Position numbers and translations under genes: made by a program. A stretch of DNA of 64,000 nt. Origin: Paracoccus mutanolyticus (GTDB taxonomy: Bacteria > Pseudomonadota > Alphaproteobacteria > Rhodobacterales > Rhodobacteraceae). Positions 31,462 through 41,302 of this stretch are shown in pieces (within the stretch, counting starts at the first letter, position 1; the number at the start of each line of letters is the position of its first letter). The stretch is taken from NCBI RefSeq assembly GCF_003285265.1, contig NZ_CP030239.1:744001-808000 (forward strand), written 5' to 3'. The notes below the pieces were generated by a model, which was not told the origin of the DNA, searched no databases, and was given only the letters and a program-made list of their open reading frames with translations.

Positions 31462-32361
31462 TCAGTGACGGCGGGTTGCGGCAAGCTGGTCGGCGTGGCG
31501 CCATTCCAGCATGGATTTCAGCGCAAGCGTCAGCAGCGCCAGAGCCGCCAGCACCGCTGCCAGGCTGAAGGCCGCGACAGAAAGGTATTCGTTGTACATC
31601 ATCTCGATGGTGATCGGCATGGTGGCGGTCTGGCCGCGGATCTTGCCCGAAACGACTGCGACGGCGCCGAATTCGCCCATGGCGCGGGCGTTGCACAGCA
31701 GGACGCCGTAAAGCAGCGCCCATTTGATATTGGGCAGCGTCACCGTGCGGAACACCCGCCAGCCCGAGGCGCCCAGCGTCAGCGCGGCCTCTTCCTCGGA
31801 CCGGCCCTGCTCGATCATCACCGGGATCAGTTCGCGGGCGACGAAGGGGAAGGTCACGAAGATCGAGGCGAGCACGATCCCCGGCAGCGCGAAGATGATC
31901 GGAAAGCCCTGCGCGACCAGCCAGCCGCCGACCAGGCTGTTGGTGCCGAACAAGAGCACCAGCGCCAGCCCCGCCACCACCGGCGAGACCGAGAACGGCA
32001 GGTCGATCAGCGTGATCAGGAACGCCTTGCCGCGAAAGTCGAACTTGGTGATGGTCCAGGCCGCCGCGATGCCGAAGACGGCGTTGACCGGCACCGCGAT
32101 CGCCGCCACCAGCAGCGTCAGCTGGATGGCCGAGCGCGCGTCGGGCTGCGCGAGCGAGGCGATGGCCGCCCCCGCGCCCTTGGCCAGCGCCTCGGCAAAG
32201 ACCACCGCCAGGGGGCCCAGGACCAGCACCGCCAGCCCCAGCAGCGCGACGCCGATCAGGACGCGGCGCACGGCCGGGCTTTCGTCGGTCACCGGGCGCC
32301 ACGCCTTCGCGGGGCGTTCGGCCGGGCTCAGCAGCGGTTCCTGCAGGGTGCTGTCAAACAT
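31462..32361 (-). CDS. cysW: Sulfate ABC transporter permease CysW
   Basis: 299 residues, intact, with six hydrophobic helices and the ABC permease EAA loop ([31 protein letters not shown]). The family pattern [19 protein letters not shown] and [17 protein letters not shown] is typical of CysW. It forms the inner-membrane channel with CysT. Its start overlaps the cysT stop by 8 nt. Confidence 0.93.
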   Translation of the reverse strand: MFDSTLQEPLLSPAERPAKAWRPVTDESPAVRRVLIGVALLGLAVLVLGPLAVVFAEALAKGAGAAIASLAQPDARSAIQLTLLVAAIAVPVNAVFGIAAAWTITKFDFRGKAFLITLIDLPFSVSPVVAGLALVLLFGTNSLVGGWLVAQGFPIIFALPGIVLASIFVTFPFVARELIPVMIEQGRSEEEAALTLGASGWRVFRTVTLPNIKWALLYGVLLCNARAMGEFGAVAVVSGKIRGQTATMPITIEMMYNEYLSVAAFSLAAVLAALALLTLALKSMLEWRHADQLAATRRH

Positions 32362-33188
32362 GGCCGATTCTCCTGCGGCTCCAGATCTGGATCAGGTTGA
32401 TGACGAGCAGCATCGAGAAGGCGATCAGCAGCATGGCGATGCCGATGGCCGCCGCGCCGTCATAGTCGAACTCCTCGAGCTTGATGACGATCAGCAGGGG
32501 GGCGATCTCGGTCTTCATGGGCAGGTTGCCGGCGATGAAGATGACCGAGCCGTATTCGCCGACCGCGCGCGCGAGCGACAGCGCGAAGCCGGTCAGCGCG
32601 GCGGGCGCGAGCGCGGGCAGGATCACCCGGCGCAGGGTATAGAAGCGGCCCGCGCCCAGCGTGGCGCTGGCCTCCTCGACCTCGGTCTCGATCTCGGCGA
32701 TGACGGGCTGGACGGTGCGGGTGACAAAGGGCAGGCCGACGAAGATCAGCGCGATCAGGATGCCCCATTCGGTATAGGCGATCTTGAAGCCCAGCGATTT
32801 CGCGATGCCGCCCAGCACGCCGTTCGGGGCGTAAAGCGCGGTCAGCGCGATCCCCGCCACCGCCGTCGGCAGGGCGAAGGGCAGGTCCACGATGGCATCG
32901 ACCAGCCGCCGGCCGGGGAATTCATAGCGCGCCAGCACCCAGGCCAGCAGCGTGCCGACACCCGGCACAGCCGGCCAGGAAGGCCAGCCGGAAGCGACAG
33001 GACCGCGCCGCCCAGACGCGCGGCGTGTTCACCGTGTCCCAGACCCCCGCAGGGCCATAGCTGACCCCCTTGGCCAGCAATGCGCCGACCGGCAGGATGA
33101 CGATCAGCGACAGCATGGTCAGGGTGATGCCCATGCCAAGCCCGAAGCCTGGCATGGGGGACCTTTGCGTTTGCAGCGCAAGACCCAT
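32354..33188 (-). CDS. cysT: Sulfate ABC transporter permease CysT (one frame break)
   Basis: N-terminus MGLALQTQRSPMPGFGLGMG and the first helix (ITLTMLSLIVILPVGALLAK) are in one frame; after a change near 32990, the rest (LLAWVLARYEFPGRRLVDAI, DLPFALPTAVAGIALTALYA) continues. The EAA loop is VEEASATLGAGRFYTLRRVI, and VGEYGSVIFIAGNLPMKTEI is typical of CysT. It is the partner permease of CysW and starts just downstream of the binding-protein gene. Confidence 0.92.
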
Positions 33189-33191
33189 GGA

Positions 33192-34334
33192 TCACATCCC
33201 CGTATAGATCTGGTCGAAGGTGCCGCCGTCGCCGAAGTGCTCGGGCTGGGCCTTCTTCCAGCCGCCGAAGTCGGCGATGGTCACCAGGTCCAGTTTCGGG
33301 AACCGGGCCACGTCCTCGGGGTTGGCGGCGCTGGTGTCCCAGGCGCGGTAATAGTGCTTGAAGGCCAGCGCCTGACCCTCGGGCGAATAGAGGAAGTTCA
33401 GATAGGCGTCGGCCAGGGTCTTCTGTTCGTCGTCGACGATGTTCTTGTCCACCACGGCGACCGGCGGCTCGGCCAGGATCGAGACCGAGGGCACCACGAT
33501 GTCGAACCGATCCTCGCCCAGTTCGTTCAGGGCCAGATAGGCCTCGTTTTCCCAGGCCAGCAGCACGTCGCCGATCTCGCGCTGGGTGAAGGTCGTGGTC
33601 GAGCCGCGCGCGCCCGAGTCAAGCACCGGAACGTGCTGGAACAGGGTGTGGACGAACTCCTTGGGATCCTGGCCGTTCTTTTGCGCCCAGGCCCAGGCGG
33701 CCAGATAGTTCCAGCGCGCCCCGCCCGAGGTCTTGGGGTTGGGGGTGATGACCTCGACCCCGTCCTTGATCAGATCGCCCCAGTCCTTGATCCCCTTGGG
33801 ATTGCCCTCGCGCACCAGGAACACGATGGTCGAGGTATAGGGCGACGAGTTGTGCGGCAGGCGCGACTGCCAGTCCTCGGGCAGAAGGCCCTTTTCGGCG
33901 ATCTTGTCGATGTCCGAGGCGAGCGCCAGCGTCACCACCTGGGCCTTGAGCCCGTCGATCACCGCGCGCGCCTGCGCGCCCGAGCCGCCATGCGAGGATT
34001 CGACCACCGGCGCCTTGTGGCCCTGGGCCTCCCACGCCTTGGTGAAGGCGGCGTTCACGTCGCGGTAAAGTTCGCGGGTCGGGTCGTAGCTGACGTTCAG
34101 CAGGCTGTTGTCGGCCTGCGCCTGCCCGGCCGCCAGGCCAAGCCCGCCGACGGTCACGGCCACGGCCAGCAGTCGGGCGCCCATGCCAAGGCAGCGGTCC
34201 AGAAGGCTGGGGCGAAGCGGATAGCCGGTCATGCGCTTGGTCCCGTCGACGACCGTCATGCGGCCATCCAGATGACGGCGAACGACGCGGCCATGGGCCA
34301 GCTGGCTGTCGGTGACGCGGATGGTGCGGATCAT
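33192..34334 (-). CDS. sbp: Sulfate-binding periplasmic protein
   Basis: Mature-type sequence begins [20 protein letters not shown] and contains [40 protein letters not shown] and [20 protein letters not shown], all typical of the Sbp/CysP family. The start at 34334 is preferred because AGGGGAAGG lies 5 nt upstream; the frame then has about 40 extra residues before the signal peptide ([23 protein letters not shown] cleavage). An in-frame ATG at MTGYPLRP would give a normal signal peptide directly. The gene is first in the sbp-cysT-cysW-cysA operon; a palindrome lies upstream. Confidence 0.92.
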   Translation of the reverse strand: MIRTIRVTDSQLAHGRVVRRHLDGRMTVVDGTKRMTGYPLRPSLLDRCLGMGARLLAVAVTVGGLGLAAGQAQADNSLLNVSYDPTRELYRDVNAAFTKAWEAQGHKAPVVESSHGGSGAQARAVIDGLKAQVVTLALASDIDKIAEKGLLPEDWQSRLPHNSSPYTSTIVFLVREGNPKGIKDWGDLIKDGVEVITPNPKTSGGARWNYLAAWAWAQKNGQDPKEFVHTLFQHVPVLDSGARGSTTTFTQREIGDVLLAWENEAYLALNELGEDRFDIVVPSVSILAEPPVAVVDKNIVDDEQKTLADAYLNFLYSPEGQALAFKHYYRAWDTSAANPEDVARFPKLDLVTIADFGGWKKAQPEHFGDGGTFDQIYTGM

Positions 34335-34381
34335 GATGCCTTCCCCTGTAACGGCCTGTGCGGCTGTCTTCATGTCCGTAA

Positions 34382-34402
34382 TAACGACAGTCTTTGTCGT
34401 TA
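34382..34402. promoter_or_regulatory. Inverted repeat upstream of the sulfate transport operon
   Basis: TAACGACA at 34382-34389 and TGTCGTTA at 34395-34402 are perfect 8-bp arms with a 5-nt spacer, 48 nt before the sbp start. Position and symmetry suggest a dimeric regulator site controlling sulfate uptake; the regulator is not known. Confidence 0.5.
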
Positions 34403-34612
34403 ATTTCAAGAAAAAAGACGCTTTCAACTATCGTTTTTATTATTTTTAGATTTCAAATACTTGATAGGATAATTTCAAGAAAAGCGCGCCATTTCCCAGC
34501 CCAGGAAAGGCTCGAATCGCGGCTTTTAGGCGTGTTTTTCGGGGAAGGCTGCCGCCCCCGGCCGGGTAGGAGGTGGCAGGCCTGCGGACCGGCCCGGCAC
34601 GCGTACGGGTGA
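34403..34612. other. Gap between the sulfate operon and zapA; no gene seen
   Basis: The part next to sbp is AT-rich (likely promoter); the rest is GC-rich with several self-complementary stretches (GGCCGGTCCGCAGGCC on the minus strand). In many proteobacteria a 6S RNA gene follows zapA, so this is where one would lie, but I could not fold a convincing 6S structure. Confidence 0.3.
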
Positions 34613-34644
34613 GAAAAAATGCCTGGCGCCCCGGGGCACCAGGC
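34613..34644 (-). terminator. Rho-independent terminator downstream of zapA
   Basis: On the minus strand GCCTGGTGCCCC-GGGGCGCCAGGC forms a 12-bp near-perfect hairpin followed by ATTTTTTC. It closes the coiled-coil/zapA operon, about 50 nt after the zapA stop. Confidence 0.8.
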
Positions 34645-34696
34645 CGGGGCGCGGCCGGGACAGCCGGCGTCTCGCGCCAGGGGGACGGCGGCCGGC

Positions 34697-35056
34697 CTAG
34701 CCGGCCAGCTTGTCCCGGCCTTCTGGGCCAGGGCCTCGGCGCGGGCGGCAAGCTCGGCCAGCGCCTCGGACAGGGTCGGCGGCAGCACCGGCACCTCGAC
34801 GCGCGGCGGATTGGCCTTGCGCGGGCCAGTTCCCGTTCGGTCGAGGCCAGCCGATCCTCGAGCGCCGAGGTGCGGTCGGCCAGCATCAGCCCCGCCAGCA
34901 GCAGCAGCCGCTGTTCGGGCATCCGCCCGGCTGTTCCAGGATCACCCGCGCCTCGGCGTCCAGCAGCGAGGCGGCGCGCTTGAGCAGCCGCTCCTCGCCC
35001 TCCTGGCAGCTGAGCGTATAGGATTTGTGCCCGATCGAGAAATCGACTTCGGCCAT
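34697..35056 (-). CDS. zapA: Cell division protein ZapA (two or three frame breaks)
   Basis: MAEVDFSIGHKSYTLSCQEG then ERLLKRAASLLDAEARVILE is the ZapA globular head; after a frame change near 34935 the helix MPEQRLLLLAGLMLADRTSA then LEDRLASTERELARA follows, and another change near 34820 leads to LSEALAELAARAEALAQ. The stop at 34697 needs a further shift. ZapA bundles FtsZ filaments at the division site. It follows the coiled-coil gene by 3 nt. Length, about 120 residues, fits. Confidence 0.85.
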
Positions 35057-35059
35057 GGT

Positions 35060-35704
35060 TCAGCCCCTTTCCTGATCCGTTTCGTCCGCCATCTGCGCAT
35101 CGCCGCCCTGCCCGACCTGCGCGGTCGAGGCGGGCGACATGGTCACCGGCGTTTCGATCACAGCGGGGCCCGTGTCGGCAGGGGCAAGCGGATCGGCCTC
35201 GGAGCCGGGCTGGTCATCCGCCCCGCCCTGGTCGCCGATCATCCGGTCCAGGGTGTCCACGATATCCCCGATCTGGCCGATCTCGGCGGCGCGCGCCTGG
35301 CGCAGGGCGTCCACCTCGGCCTCGAGCGCGCGGCGGATCTCGTCGGGCTCGGGGCCCGGGGGGCCGATCAGCCTGCGGTTCGCCTCGGCCAGGGCCTCGT
35401 TGGCCATGGCGAGGCGCGCGGCCTCCTCGCCGGCGGCGGCAAGGCGGTCGTTGGCGTGGGACAGCGCGTCCTCGGACGCGGCCAGCCGCGCCTCGAGCTC
35501 GGCCAGGGCGGCGGCGTGGCTGTCGCGCAGCGCGGCCAGTTCCGTGGCCAGGCGCTGGGCCTCCTCCTCGGCCTCGGCCGCAGCGGCGTCGGCGGCGGCA
35601 TCGGGGGGAGCCTGACGGGCCGCGCCCGCCCGGTCAATGAACTGGTCGATGCGGTCAAGCGCGGCGATCAGCCGTTTCTCGCTGGCGGTCAGGTCGGCGT
35701 TCAT
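35060..35704 (-). CDS. Alanine/glutamate-rich coiled-coil protein upstream of zapA
   Basis: 214 residues, intact. MNADLTASEKRLIAALDRID then QFIDRAG is followed by about 110 residues of heptad-type Ala/Glu/Leu sequence (AEEEAQRLATELAALRDSHA, LEARLAASEDALSHANDRLA), a second helix (EIRRALEAEVDALRQARAAE) and a disordered acidic tail. No membrane segment is seen. It sits 3 nt upstream of zapA, so it may work with the division machinery, as ZapB does, but no sequence match to ZapB is claimed. Confidence 0.7.
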   Translation of the reverse strand: MNADLTASEKRLIAALDRIDQFIDRAGAARQAPPDAAADAAAAEAEEEAQRLATELAALRDSHAAALAELEARLAASEDALSHANDRLAAAGEEAARLAMANEALAEANRRLIGPPGPEPDEIRRALEAEVDALRQARAAEIGQIGDIVDTLDRMIGDQGGADDQPGSEADPLAPADTGPAVIETPVTMSPASTAQVGQGGDAQMADETDQERG

Positions 35705-35902
35705 CGGCCAGGGTTCCTTTCGGTCGTCGTCCAGGTCATGAACTTTTCTGGCATCGCAGCGGCCATATGACAAGGACGTGCTGGCATGGCAGCCGCAATG
35801 GCCTGTCTGCGGCGGGCCCCTGCCGCGGCTTTTCACCCCGCCCCGCCCCGCGTATAAGGCGCCCGAGCCAGAACCAGGGCCAGAACCACGGAGAGACGCG
35901 AC

Positions 35903-36488
35903 ATGCGCAGCGCATCCATCACCCGCGAGACGGCCGAGACCCGGATCGAGGTCACGGTGAACCTTGACGGGACCGGGCGGTACGACAACCAGACCGGCGT
36001 CGGCTTCTTCGACCACATGCTGGCCAGCTGTCGCGCCATTCGCTGATCGACCTGACGGTGCGGGCCAAGGGCGACCTGCCATCGACGACCACCACACGGT
36101 CGAGGACACCGGCATCGCGCTGGGCCAGGCGCTGGTGCGCGCCCTGGGCGACAAGACCGGCATCCGCCGCTATGGCCGCTTTCACCTGGCGATGGACGAT
36201 GCGCAGGTCGCGGCGGCGCTGGACCTGTCGGGGCGGCCCTATCTGGTCTGGAACGTGGAGTTCCCGCGCGAAAAGATCGGCAGCTTCGACACCGAACTGG
36301 TGCGCGAGTTCTTTCAGGCGCTGTCCACGCATGGCGGGATCACGCTGCATGTGGACCGCATCCACGGACTGAACGCCCATCACATCGCCGAAGCCGCCTT
36401 CAAGGCCGTGGCCCGCGCGCTGCGCGAGGCGGTCGAGCCCGACCCGCGCATGGCGGGCGTGCTGCCCTCGACCAAGGGGGCGCTGTGA
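35903..36488 (+). CDS. hisB: Imidazoleglycerol-phosphate dehydratase HisB (two frame breaks)
   Basis: Starts [20 protein letters not shown], then [11 protein letters not shown]; frame changes near 36028 and 36082 lead to [39 protein letters not shown] and [20 protein letters not shown]. The paired Mn-binding His/Glu motifs ([14 protein letters not shown] after correction, [11 protein letters not shown]) mark the dehydratase. Length is about 195 residues without a phosphatase domain, normal outside enterics. Its stop overlaps the hisH start. Confidence 0.93.
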
Positions 36489-37117
36489 TGCGGGTGGCGC
36501 TGGTCGATTACGACAGCGGCAACCTGCATTCGGCGGAGAAGGCCTTCGCCCTGATGGGGCGCGAGACCGGGGCCGAGGTGGTGGTGACCTCGGACCCCGA
36601 TGTCGTGGCCCGGGCCGACCGTGTGGTGCTGCCCGGCGACGGGGCCTTCCCGGCCTGCCGCGCGGCGCTGGACGCCGTGCCGGGCATGGTCGAGGCGCTG
36701 CAGGCGGCGGTCGCGGCCCGCGCCGTGCCCTTCATGGGGATCTGCGTCGGCATGCAGATGCTGGCCGAGGTCGGACACGAATACCGCGACACTCCGGGCC
36801 TGGGCTGGATCGGCGGCGAGATCGAGGCGATCGACGCGCCGGGGCTGAAGGTGCCGCACATGGGCTGGAACGACCTGGCCATTCTGCGCCCCCACCCGGT
36901 GCTGGAAGGCGTAGCGACGGGCGATCACGCCTATTTCGTGCACAGCTGGCAGTTCCGGGTGACGGATCCCGCCGACCTGCTGGCGACCGCCGATTACGGC
37001 GGGCCGGTGACGGCGGTGGTCGGCCGGGGCAATATCGTGGGCTGCCAGTTCCACCCCGAGAAGTCGCAGGCCGTCGGCCTGCGGATCATCGGCAATTTCC
37101 TGCGCTGGCGCCCCTGA
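36488..37117 (+). CDS. hisH: Imidazole glycerol phosphate synthase glutamine amidotransferase HisH
   Basis: About 209 residues, intact. The catalytic triad is visible: nucleophile Cys in PFMGICVGMQMLAE, and His and Glu in GCQFHPEKSQAVGL. VALVDYDSGNLHSAEKAFAL is the standard N-terminus. It supplies ammonia to HisF. Start ATG 36488 overlaps the hisB stop (TGATG); a GTG at 36485 is also possible. Confidence 0.94.
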   Translation: MRVALVDYDSGNLHSAEKAFALMGRETGAEVVVTSDPDVVARADRVVLPGDGAFPACRAALDAVPGMVEALQAAVAARAVPFMGICVGMQMLAEVGHEYRDTPGLGWIGGEIEAIDAPGLKVPHMGWNDLAILRPHPVLEGVATGDHAYFVHSWQFRVTDPADLLATADYGGPVTAVVGRGNIVGCQFHPEKSQAVGLRIIGNFLRWRP

Positions 37118-37131
37118 GTCTTGCCCTGGCG

Positions 37132-37152
37132 CCGGGGGCTTTCCGCCCCCGG
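37132..37152 (+). terminator. GC hairpin between hisH and the DUF2147 gene
   Basis: CCGGGGGC-TTTCC-GCCCCCGG, 8-bp perfect arms, 15 nt after hisH and immediately before intergenic repeat copy 4. No T-tract, so termination is only suggested; it may be part of the repeat module. Confidence 0.4.
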
Positions 37153-37162
37153 ACCCCCGGTA

Positions 37163-37183
37163 GGGTATTTGGAAAACGGTGAA
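37163..37183 (+). repeat. Intergenic repeat copy 4 (GGGTATTTGG family)
   Basis: GGGTATTTGGAAAACGGTGA followed by A, identical to copy 1, between the convergent hisH and DUF2147 genes. Confidence 0.7.
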
Positions 37184-37185
37184 TG

Positions 37186-37572
37186 CTACTTGAGCCGCTT
37201 CCAGGTCTGGGTGCGGCAAAACACCGAGATGCAGCCCGAGACCTTGAGCACCTTGCCCTCGAGCGTCATCTTGGACTTGTAGGTCTTGTCCGCGCCCGGG
37301 TCCCAGATCGTGCCGCCCGAAAAGCTGCCGCCGCCGTCGTCGATCATGTTTGCGACGATGTTCTTGCCGGCGTGGGGCGAGGCGATCTCCTTGCCTGCCC
37401 TGTCGTAGCTTTTCAGCAGCTTGCCGCAGTAGCGGCCGCCGCAATCATAGAACTGGACGGTGCCGAAATTGCCTTCGTCATTGGCCTGGGTCTGGAAGAT
37501 GCCCGAGATGCCCTGCGCGCCCGCGGCGCCGGCGGCCAGCGCCAGCAGGGCGGCCATTGCCAGTGATTTCAT
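37186..37572 (-). CDS. Secreted DUF2147 protein
   Basis: 128 residues, intact. A signal peptide (MKSLAMAALLALAAGAAGAQ) precedes GISGIFQTQANDEGNFGTVQ, then YDCGGRYCGKLLKSYDRAGK, the characteristic DUF2147 strand pattern, and a C-terminal CISVFCRTQTWKRL. Four cysteines suggest disulfides in the periplasm. It is inserted on the opposite strand between hisH and hisA. Role unknown. Confidence 0.85.
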   Translation of the reverse strand: MKSLAMAALLALAAGAAGAQGISGIFQTQANDEGNFGTVQFYDCGGRYCGKLLKSYDRAGKEIASPHAGKNIVANMIDDGGGSFSGGTIWDPGADKTYKSKMTLEGKVLKVSGCISVFCRTQTWKRLK

Positions 37573-37710
37573 GTGATTCCTCCGCTTCCCTGCCGCCGAG
37601 GATGGCGGGCGCACGGGGCCGCGATCAAGCCTGACGTGGCGTGAGGGCCCCGCCCCTTTCGGATCGGGCCGGGCTGTGGCAAAGGGGCCGCAGACACGAG
37701 GAGTAAGACG

Positions 37711-38427
37711 ATGATCCTGTACCCCGCCATCGACCTCAAGGACGGCAACTGCGTGCGGCTGCTGCGCGGCGACATGGAGGCGGCGACCGTCTTTGGCGAC
37801 GACCCCGCAGCGCAGGCGCGGGCGTTCCAGGACGCGGGCGCGGAATGGCTGCATCTGGTCGACCTGAACGGCGCATTCGCCGGCCATCCGGTCAATGCCG
37901 AAGCGGTCGGGGCGATCCTGGCCGCCGTCACCGTGCCCGCCCAGCGGGCGGCGGCATCCGCGACATGGCGATCATCGAGGGCTGGCTGGAGCGCGGGCCG
38001 TCGCGGGTGATCCTGGGCACGTCGCGGTCGAGAAGCCGTCGCTGGTTCGCGAGGCGGCGCGGCCTTCCCCGGCAAGATCGCGGTCGGGATCGACGCGCGC
38101 GGGGGCCGCGTCGCCACACGCGGCTGGGCCGAGGAGACGGACGTGATGGCCGTCGACCTGGCGCGGCAGTTCGAGGACGCGGGCGTCGCCGCGATCATCT
38201 ATACCGACATCGACCGCGACGGCGCCATGCAGGGCCCCAACATCGCCGCGACCGAGGCGCTGGCGCGGGCGGTGACGATCCCGGTCATCGCCTCGGGCGG
38301 GGTCAGTTCGATGCAGGACCTGCTGGCCCTGCGCGGGACGCGGGCGATTGCGGGTGCGATCTCGGGCCGGGCGCTTTATGATGGGGCGATCAATCTGTCC
38401 GAGGCGCTGCGCGCGCTGAAGGGGTGA
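37711..38427 (+). CDS. hisA: ProFAR isomerase HisA (frame-broken in the middle)
   Basis: [20 protein letters not shown] and [19 protein letters not shown] open a TIM barrel; after frame changes near 37950 and 38025-38075 it continues to [39 protein letters not shown] and [20 protein letters not shown]. The catalytic Asp residues lie in PAIDLKDG and YTDIDRDG. It isomerises ProFAR to PRFAR in histidine synthesis, and hisF follows 4 nt downstream. Total length matches the family (about 239). Confidence 0.93.
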
Positions 38428-38431
38428 CGGC

Positions 38432-39193
38432 ATGCTGAAGATCCGGGTGATCCCCTGCCTGGACGTGGCCGACGGCCGCGTGGTCAAGGGCGTGAATTTC
38501 GTGGACCTGCGCGACGCGGGCGATCCGGTCGAGGCGGCGCGCGCCTATGACGCGGCCGGCGCGGACGAGATCTGCTTTCTGGACATCCACGCCACGCATG
38601 AGAACCGCGGCACCATGTTCGACCTGGTCACACGCACGGCCGAGGCCTGTTTCGTGCCGCTGACGGTGGGCGGGGGCGTGCGCAGCCACCAGGACGTGCG
38701 CGCCCTGCTGCTGGCCGGCGCCGACAAGGTCAGCTTCAACTCGGCCGCCGTGGCGAATCCGGACGTCATCGCCGAGGCCGCCGACCGTTTCGGCAGCCAG
38801 TGTATCGTCTGCGCCATCGACGCCAAGACCGTTGCCCCCGGCAAATGGGAGATCTTTACCCATGGCGGCCGCAAGCCCACCGGCATCGACGCCGTGGAAT
38901 TCGCCCGCACCGTCGCGGCCAAGGGCGCGGGCGAGATCCTGCTGACCAGCATGGACCGCGACGGCACCAAGGCCGGCTTCAACATTCCCCTGACCCGCGC
39001 CGTGGCCGATGCGGTCAATGTGCCGGTCATCGCCTCGGGTGGGGTCGGGACTCTGGACCACCTGGCCGAGGGCGTGACACTGGGCCATGCCAGCGCCGTG
39101 CTGGCGGCATCCATCTTTCACTTCGGCACCTTCACCGTGCGCGAGGCCAAGGAGCACATGGCCGCCGCGGGCATCCCGATGAGGCTGACATGA
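38432..39193 (+). CDS. hisF: Imidazole glycerol phosphate synthase cyclase HisF
   Basis: 253 residues, intact TIM barrel: [79 protein letters not shown] and [19 protein letters not shown]. The catalytic Asp pair lies in CLDVADGR and SMDRDGTK. It forms the synthase with HisH. Its stop overlaps the hisE ATG (ATGA). Confidence 0.96.
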   Translation: MLKIRVIPCLDVADGRVVKGVNFVDLRDAGDPVEAARAYDAAGADEICFLDIHATHENRGTMFDLVTRTAEACFVPLTVGGGVRSHQDVRALLLAGADKVSFNSAAVANPDVIAEAADRFGSQCIVCAIDAKTVAPGKWEIFTHGGRKPTGIDAVEFARTVAAKGAGEILLTSMDRDGTKAGFNIPLTRAVADAVNVPVIASGGVGTLDHLAEGVTLGHASAVLAASIFHFGTFTVREAKEHMAAAGIPMRLT

Positions 39194-39498
39194 GCATTCA
39201 CCGTCTGGCCGAAACCATCGCCGCACGCGGGGATGCCGATCCCGACACCAGCTGGACCGCCAAGCTCTTGTCGAAGGGCCCCGAGAAATGCGCCGAGAAA
39301 TTCGGCGAGGAGGCCGTCGAGGCCATCATCGAGGCCGTCAGGGGCGACCGCGACAAGCTGGTCGCCGAGGCGGCGGACGTGCTGTACCACCTGCTGGTGA
39401 TGCTGGCCGCGCGCGGCGTGACGCTGGCCGATGTCGAGAGTGAACTGGACCGCCGCGAGGGGCGTTCGGGCATTGACGAAAAAGCGTCACGAAAGTGA
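39190..39498 (+). CDS. hisE: Phosphoribosyl-ATP diphosphatase HisE
   Basis: 102 residues, intact all-alpha protein: [40 protein letters not shown] and [20 protein letters not shown]. The EKxGEEAxE and EAADxLYH Glu/Asp clusters bind Mg. It hydrolyses phosphoribosyl-ATP, the second step of the pathway. It overlaps hisF (ATGA) and ends the his cluster. Confidence 0.95.
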   Translation: MSIHRLAETIAARGDADPDTSWTAKLLSKGPEKCAEKFGEEAVEAIIEAVRGDRDKLVAEAADVLYHLLVMLAARGVTLADVESELDRREGRSGIDEKASRK

Positions 39499-39502
39499 TA
39501 CG

Positions 39503-39994
39503 ATGCTGCAAGCCCTGGCCGAGGAGTTTTCCCGCCCCATCACCCTGCCCCTGCCCATCGTCGCCCTGCGGCTGAGCATGGCGGTGCTGCTGGGCGGCAT
39601 CATCGGCTGGGAACGCGAGATCAAGGCCCGCGCCGCCGGGCTGCGCACCCATATGCTGATTTCGCTGGCGGCGGCCGTGTTCACGCTGGTCGCCATGGAG
39701 TTGGTCGACTTCAGCCATGTCAACGAGGACCAGCAGCGCACCGACCCCCTGCGCCTGATCGAGGCGGTGACCGCGGGCGTGGCCTTTCTGGCCGCGGGGT
39801 CCATCGTCATCAACAAGGGCAGCGTGCGCGGCATCACCACGGGCGCCTCGATGTGGCTTTGCGGCGCCATCGGGCTGTGCTGCGGCACGGGCGACCTGCT
39901 GCTGGGCATCATGGCCACCGGCATGGCGATGGTGGTGCTGGTGCTGATCCGGCTGCTGGTGACGCCGGTGCTGCGCGACGCGCGGGACGACTAG
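39503..39994 (+). CDS. MgtC/SapB family membrane protein
   Basis: 163 residues with five hydrophobic helices: LRLSMAVLLGGIIGWEREIK, RTHMLISLAAAVFTLVAMEL, VTAGVAFLAAGSIVINKGSV, GITTGASMWLCGAIGLCCG. The GxxIGWEREIKxRAAGLRTH motif is the MgtC N-terminal domain signature. MgtC proteins modulate the membrane ATP synthase in some pathogens; in environmental bacteria the role is unclear. The start at 39503 lies 4 nt after the hisE stop. Confidence 0.87.
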   Translation: MLQALAEEFSRPITLPLPIVALRLSMAVLLGGIIGWEREIKARAAGLRTHMLISLAAAVFTLVAMELVDFSHVNEDQQRTDPLRLIEAVTAGVAFLAAGSIVINKGSVRGITTGASMWLCGAIGLCCGTGDLLLGIMATGMAMVVLVLIRLLVTPVLRDARDD

Positions 39995-40003
39995 CGGGGC
40001 CGC

Positions 40004-41209
40004 TCAGCCCCCGACCGGCACCACCCGTACCGCGCCGCCTACGGCCGACAGCGCGATTTCCCCCGAGGCCAGCCGCAGCGCGTCGTGGCCAAAGACCTCG
40101 GCCCGCCAGCCGGTCAGAGCCGGCAGGTCGCGCGCGCCCGATGCGATGGCGTCCAGCTCGGCCGCCGAGGCGATCAGGCGCGGCGCGACGCCCGTCTCGT
40201 CGGACTTGGCCTTCAGCAGCACGCGCAGCAGGTCGGCCAGCGCGGCATTGCCGGGGCGGCCGGGTTCCTCGGGCGCGGGACGGGGCAGGTCCTTGGCCTC
40301 AGCCCGGCCTTGACGGCGGCGAGGATGCCGTTCGCGATGTCGCCACGGCGCGCGTCGCGCAGCAGCAGGCGCGACTTGGCCAGGTCAGCCTCGGTCAGGG
40401 GCTTGGTCGAGGCGAGCTCCACCAGCGCGTCGTCCTTGAACACGCGCGAACGGGGAATGTCGCGTTCCTGCGCATAGGTTTCGCGGAACCGCGCCAGTTC
40501 GCGCACCACCGCCAGGAAACGCGGCGACCCCGAGCGGGTGCGCACCCGTTCCCACGCCTCTTCGGGGCGGGTGATGTAGGTTTCGGGGTTCAGCAGGACC
40601 GCGACCTCTTCCTGAAGCCAGGGGGCGCGGCCGGTCTTTTGCAACTGGCCGTCCAGGAATTCGAAGATGGCGCGCAGATGCGTCACGTCGGCCAGCGCAT
40701 AGGCCGCCTGCGCGTCCGACAGCGGCCGGTGCGACCAGTCGGTGAAGCGCGAGGACTTGTCCAGCGGCTGGCGCGCGATCTTTTTCACCAGCGTCTCGTA
40801 TCCGACCTGTTCGCCGAAGCCGCAGACCATGGCCGCGATCTGGGTGTCGAACAGCGGATCGGGCAGGACGCCCGCGTCGTGATAGAAGATCTCAAGATCC
40901 TGGCGGGCGGCGTGGAACACCTTGACCGTGGCCTTGTGGCGGAAGAGGTCGTAGAGCGGTTCCAGCGACAGGTCGGTGCCGACGATCGGGTCGATCAGCA
41001 CGGCGCGCCCGCCTTCGGCCTTGGCGCCGGATGCGGGGGGCAGCGCGGCCTGGATCAGGCACAGCTTGGAATAATAGGTCCGTTCGCGCAGGAATTCGGT
41101 GTCGAGCGTGACATAGGGTTGCGCCTTGGAGGTCGAGAATGCTGGCCAGTTCGGCCGTGGTCGTGATGGTCTGGATGTCTTCGGGGCGCGGTTGGCTGGC
41201 AGTGGGCAT
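40004..41209 (-). CDS. rnd: Ribonuclease D (two frame breaks)
   Basis: DEDD 3'-5' exonuclease domain: YVTLDTEFLRERTYYSKLCL holds the first Asp/Glu pair, KVFHAARQDLEIFYHDAGVL the second Asp, and AAYALADVTHLRAIFEFLDG the last Asp. An HRDC domain (LARFRETYAQERDIPRSRVF, TEADLAKSRLLL) and a second helical domain (LKAKSDETGVAPRLIASAAE, LTGWRAEVFGHDALRL) follow. Frame changes lie near 41135 and 40300. It trims tRNA 3' ends. Length, about 400 residues, is normal. Confidence 0.92.
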
Positions 41210-41302
41210 CTGGTTCTTTCGGGCACGGGCGGGGCATCCGCCGAATCTCGTCCTTCGGCCATGAGACAGAGGACGCGAAAAATCAAGGCGCTGGACCCAG
41301 CG

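Noticed and set aside
34403-34612. 6S RNA gene downstream of zapA
   Set aside because: The location is right for many proteobacteria, but no long irregular hairpin with a central bubble could be drawn; kept only as a possibility.
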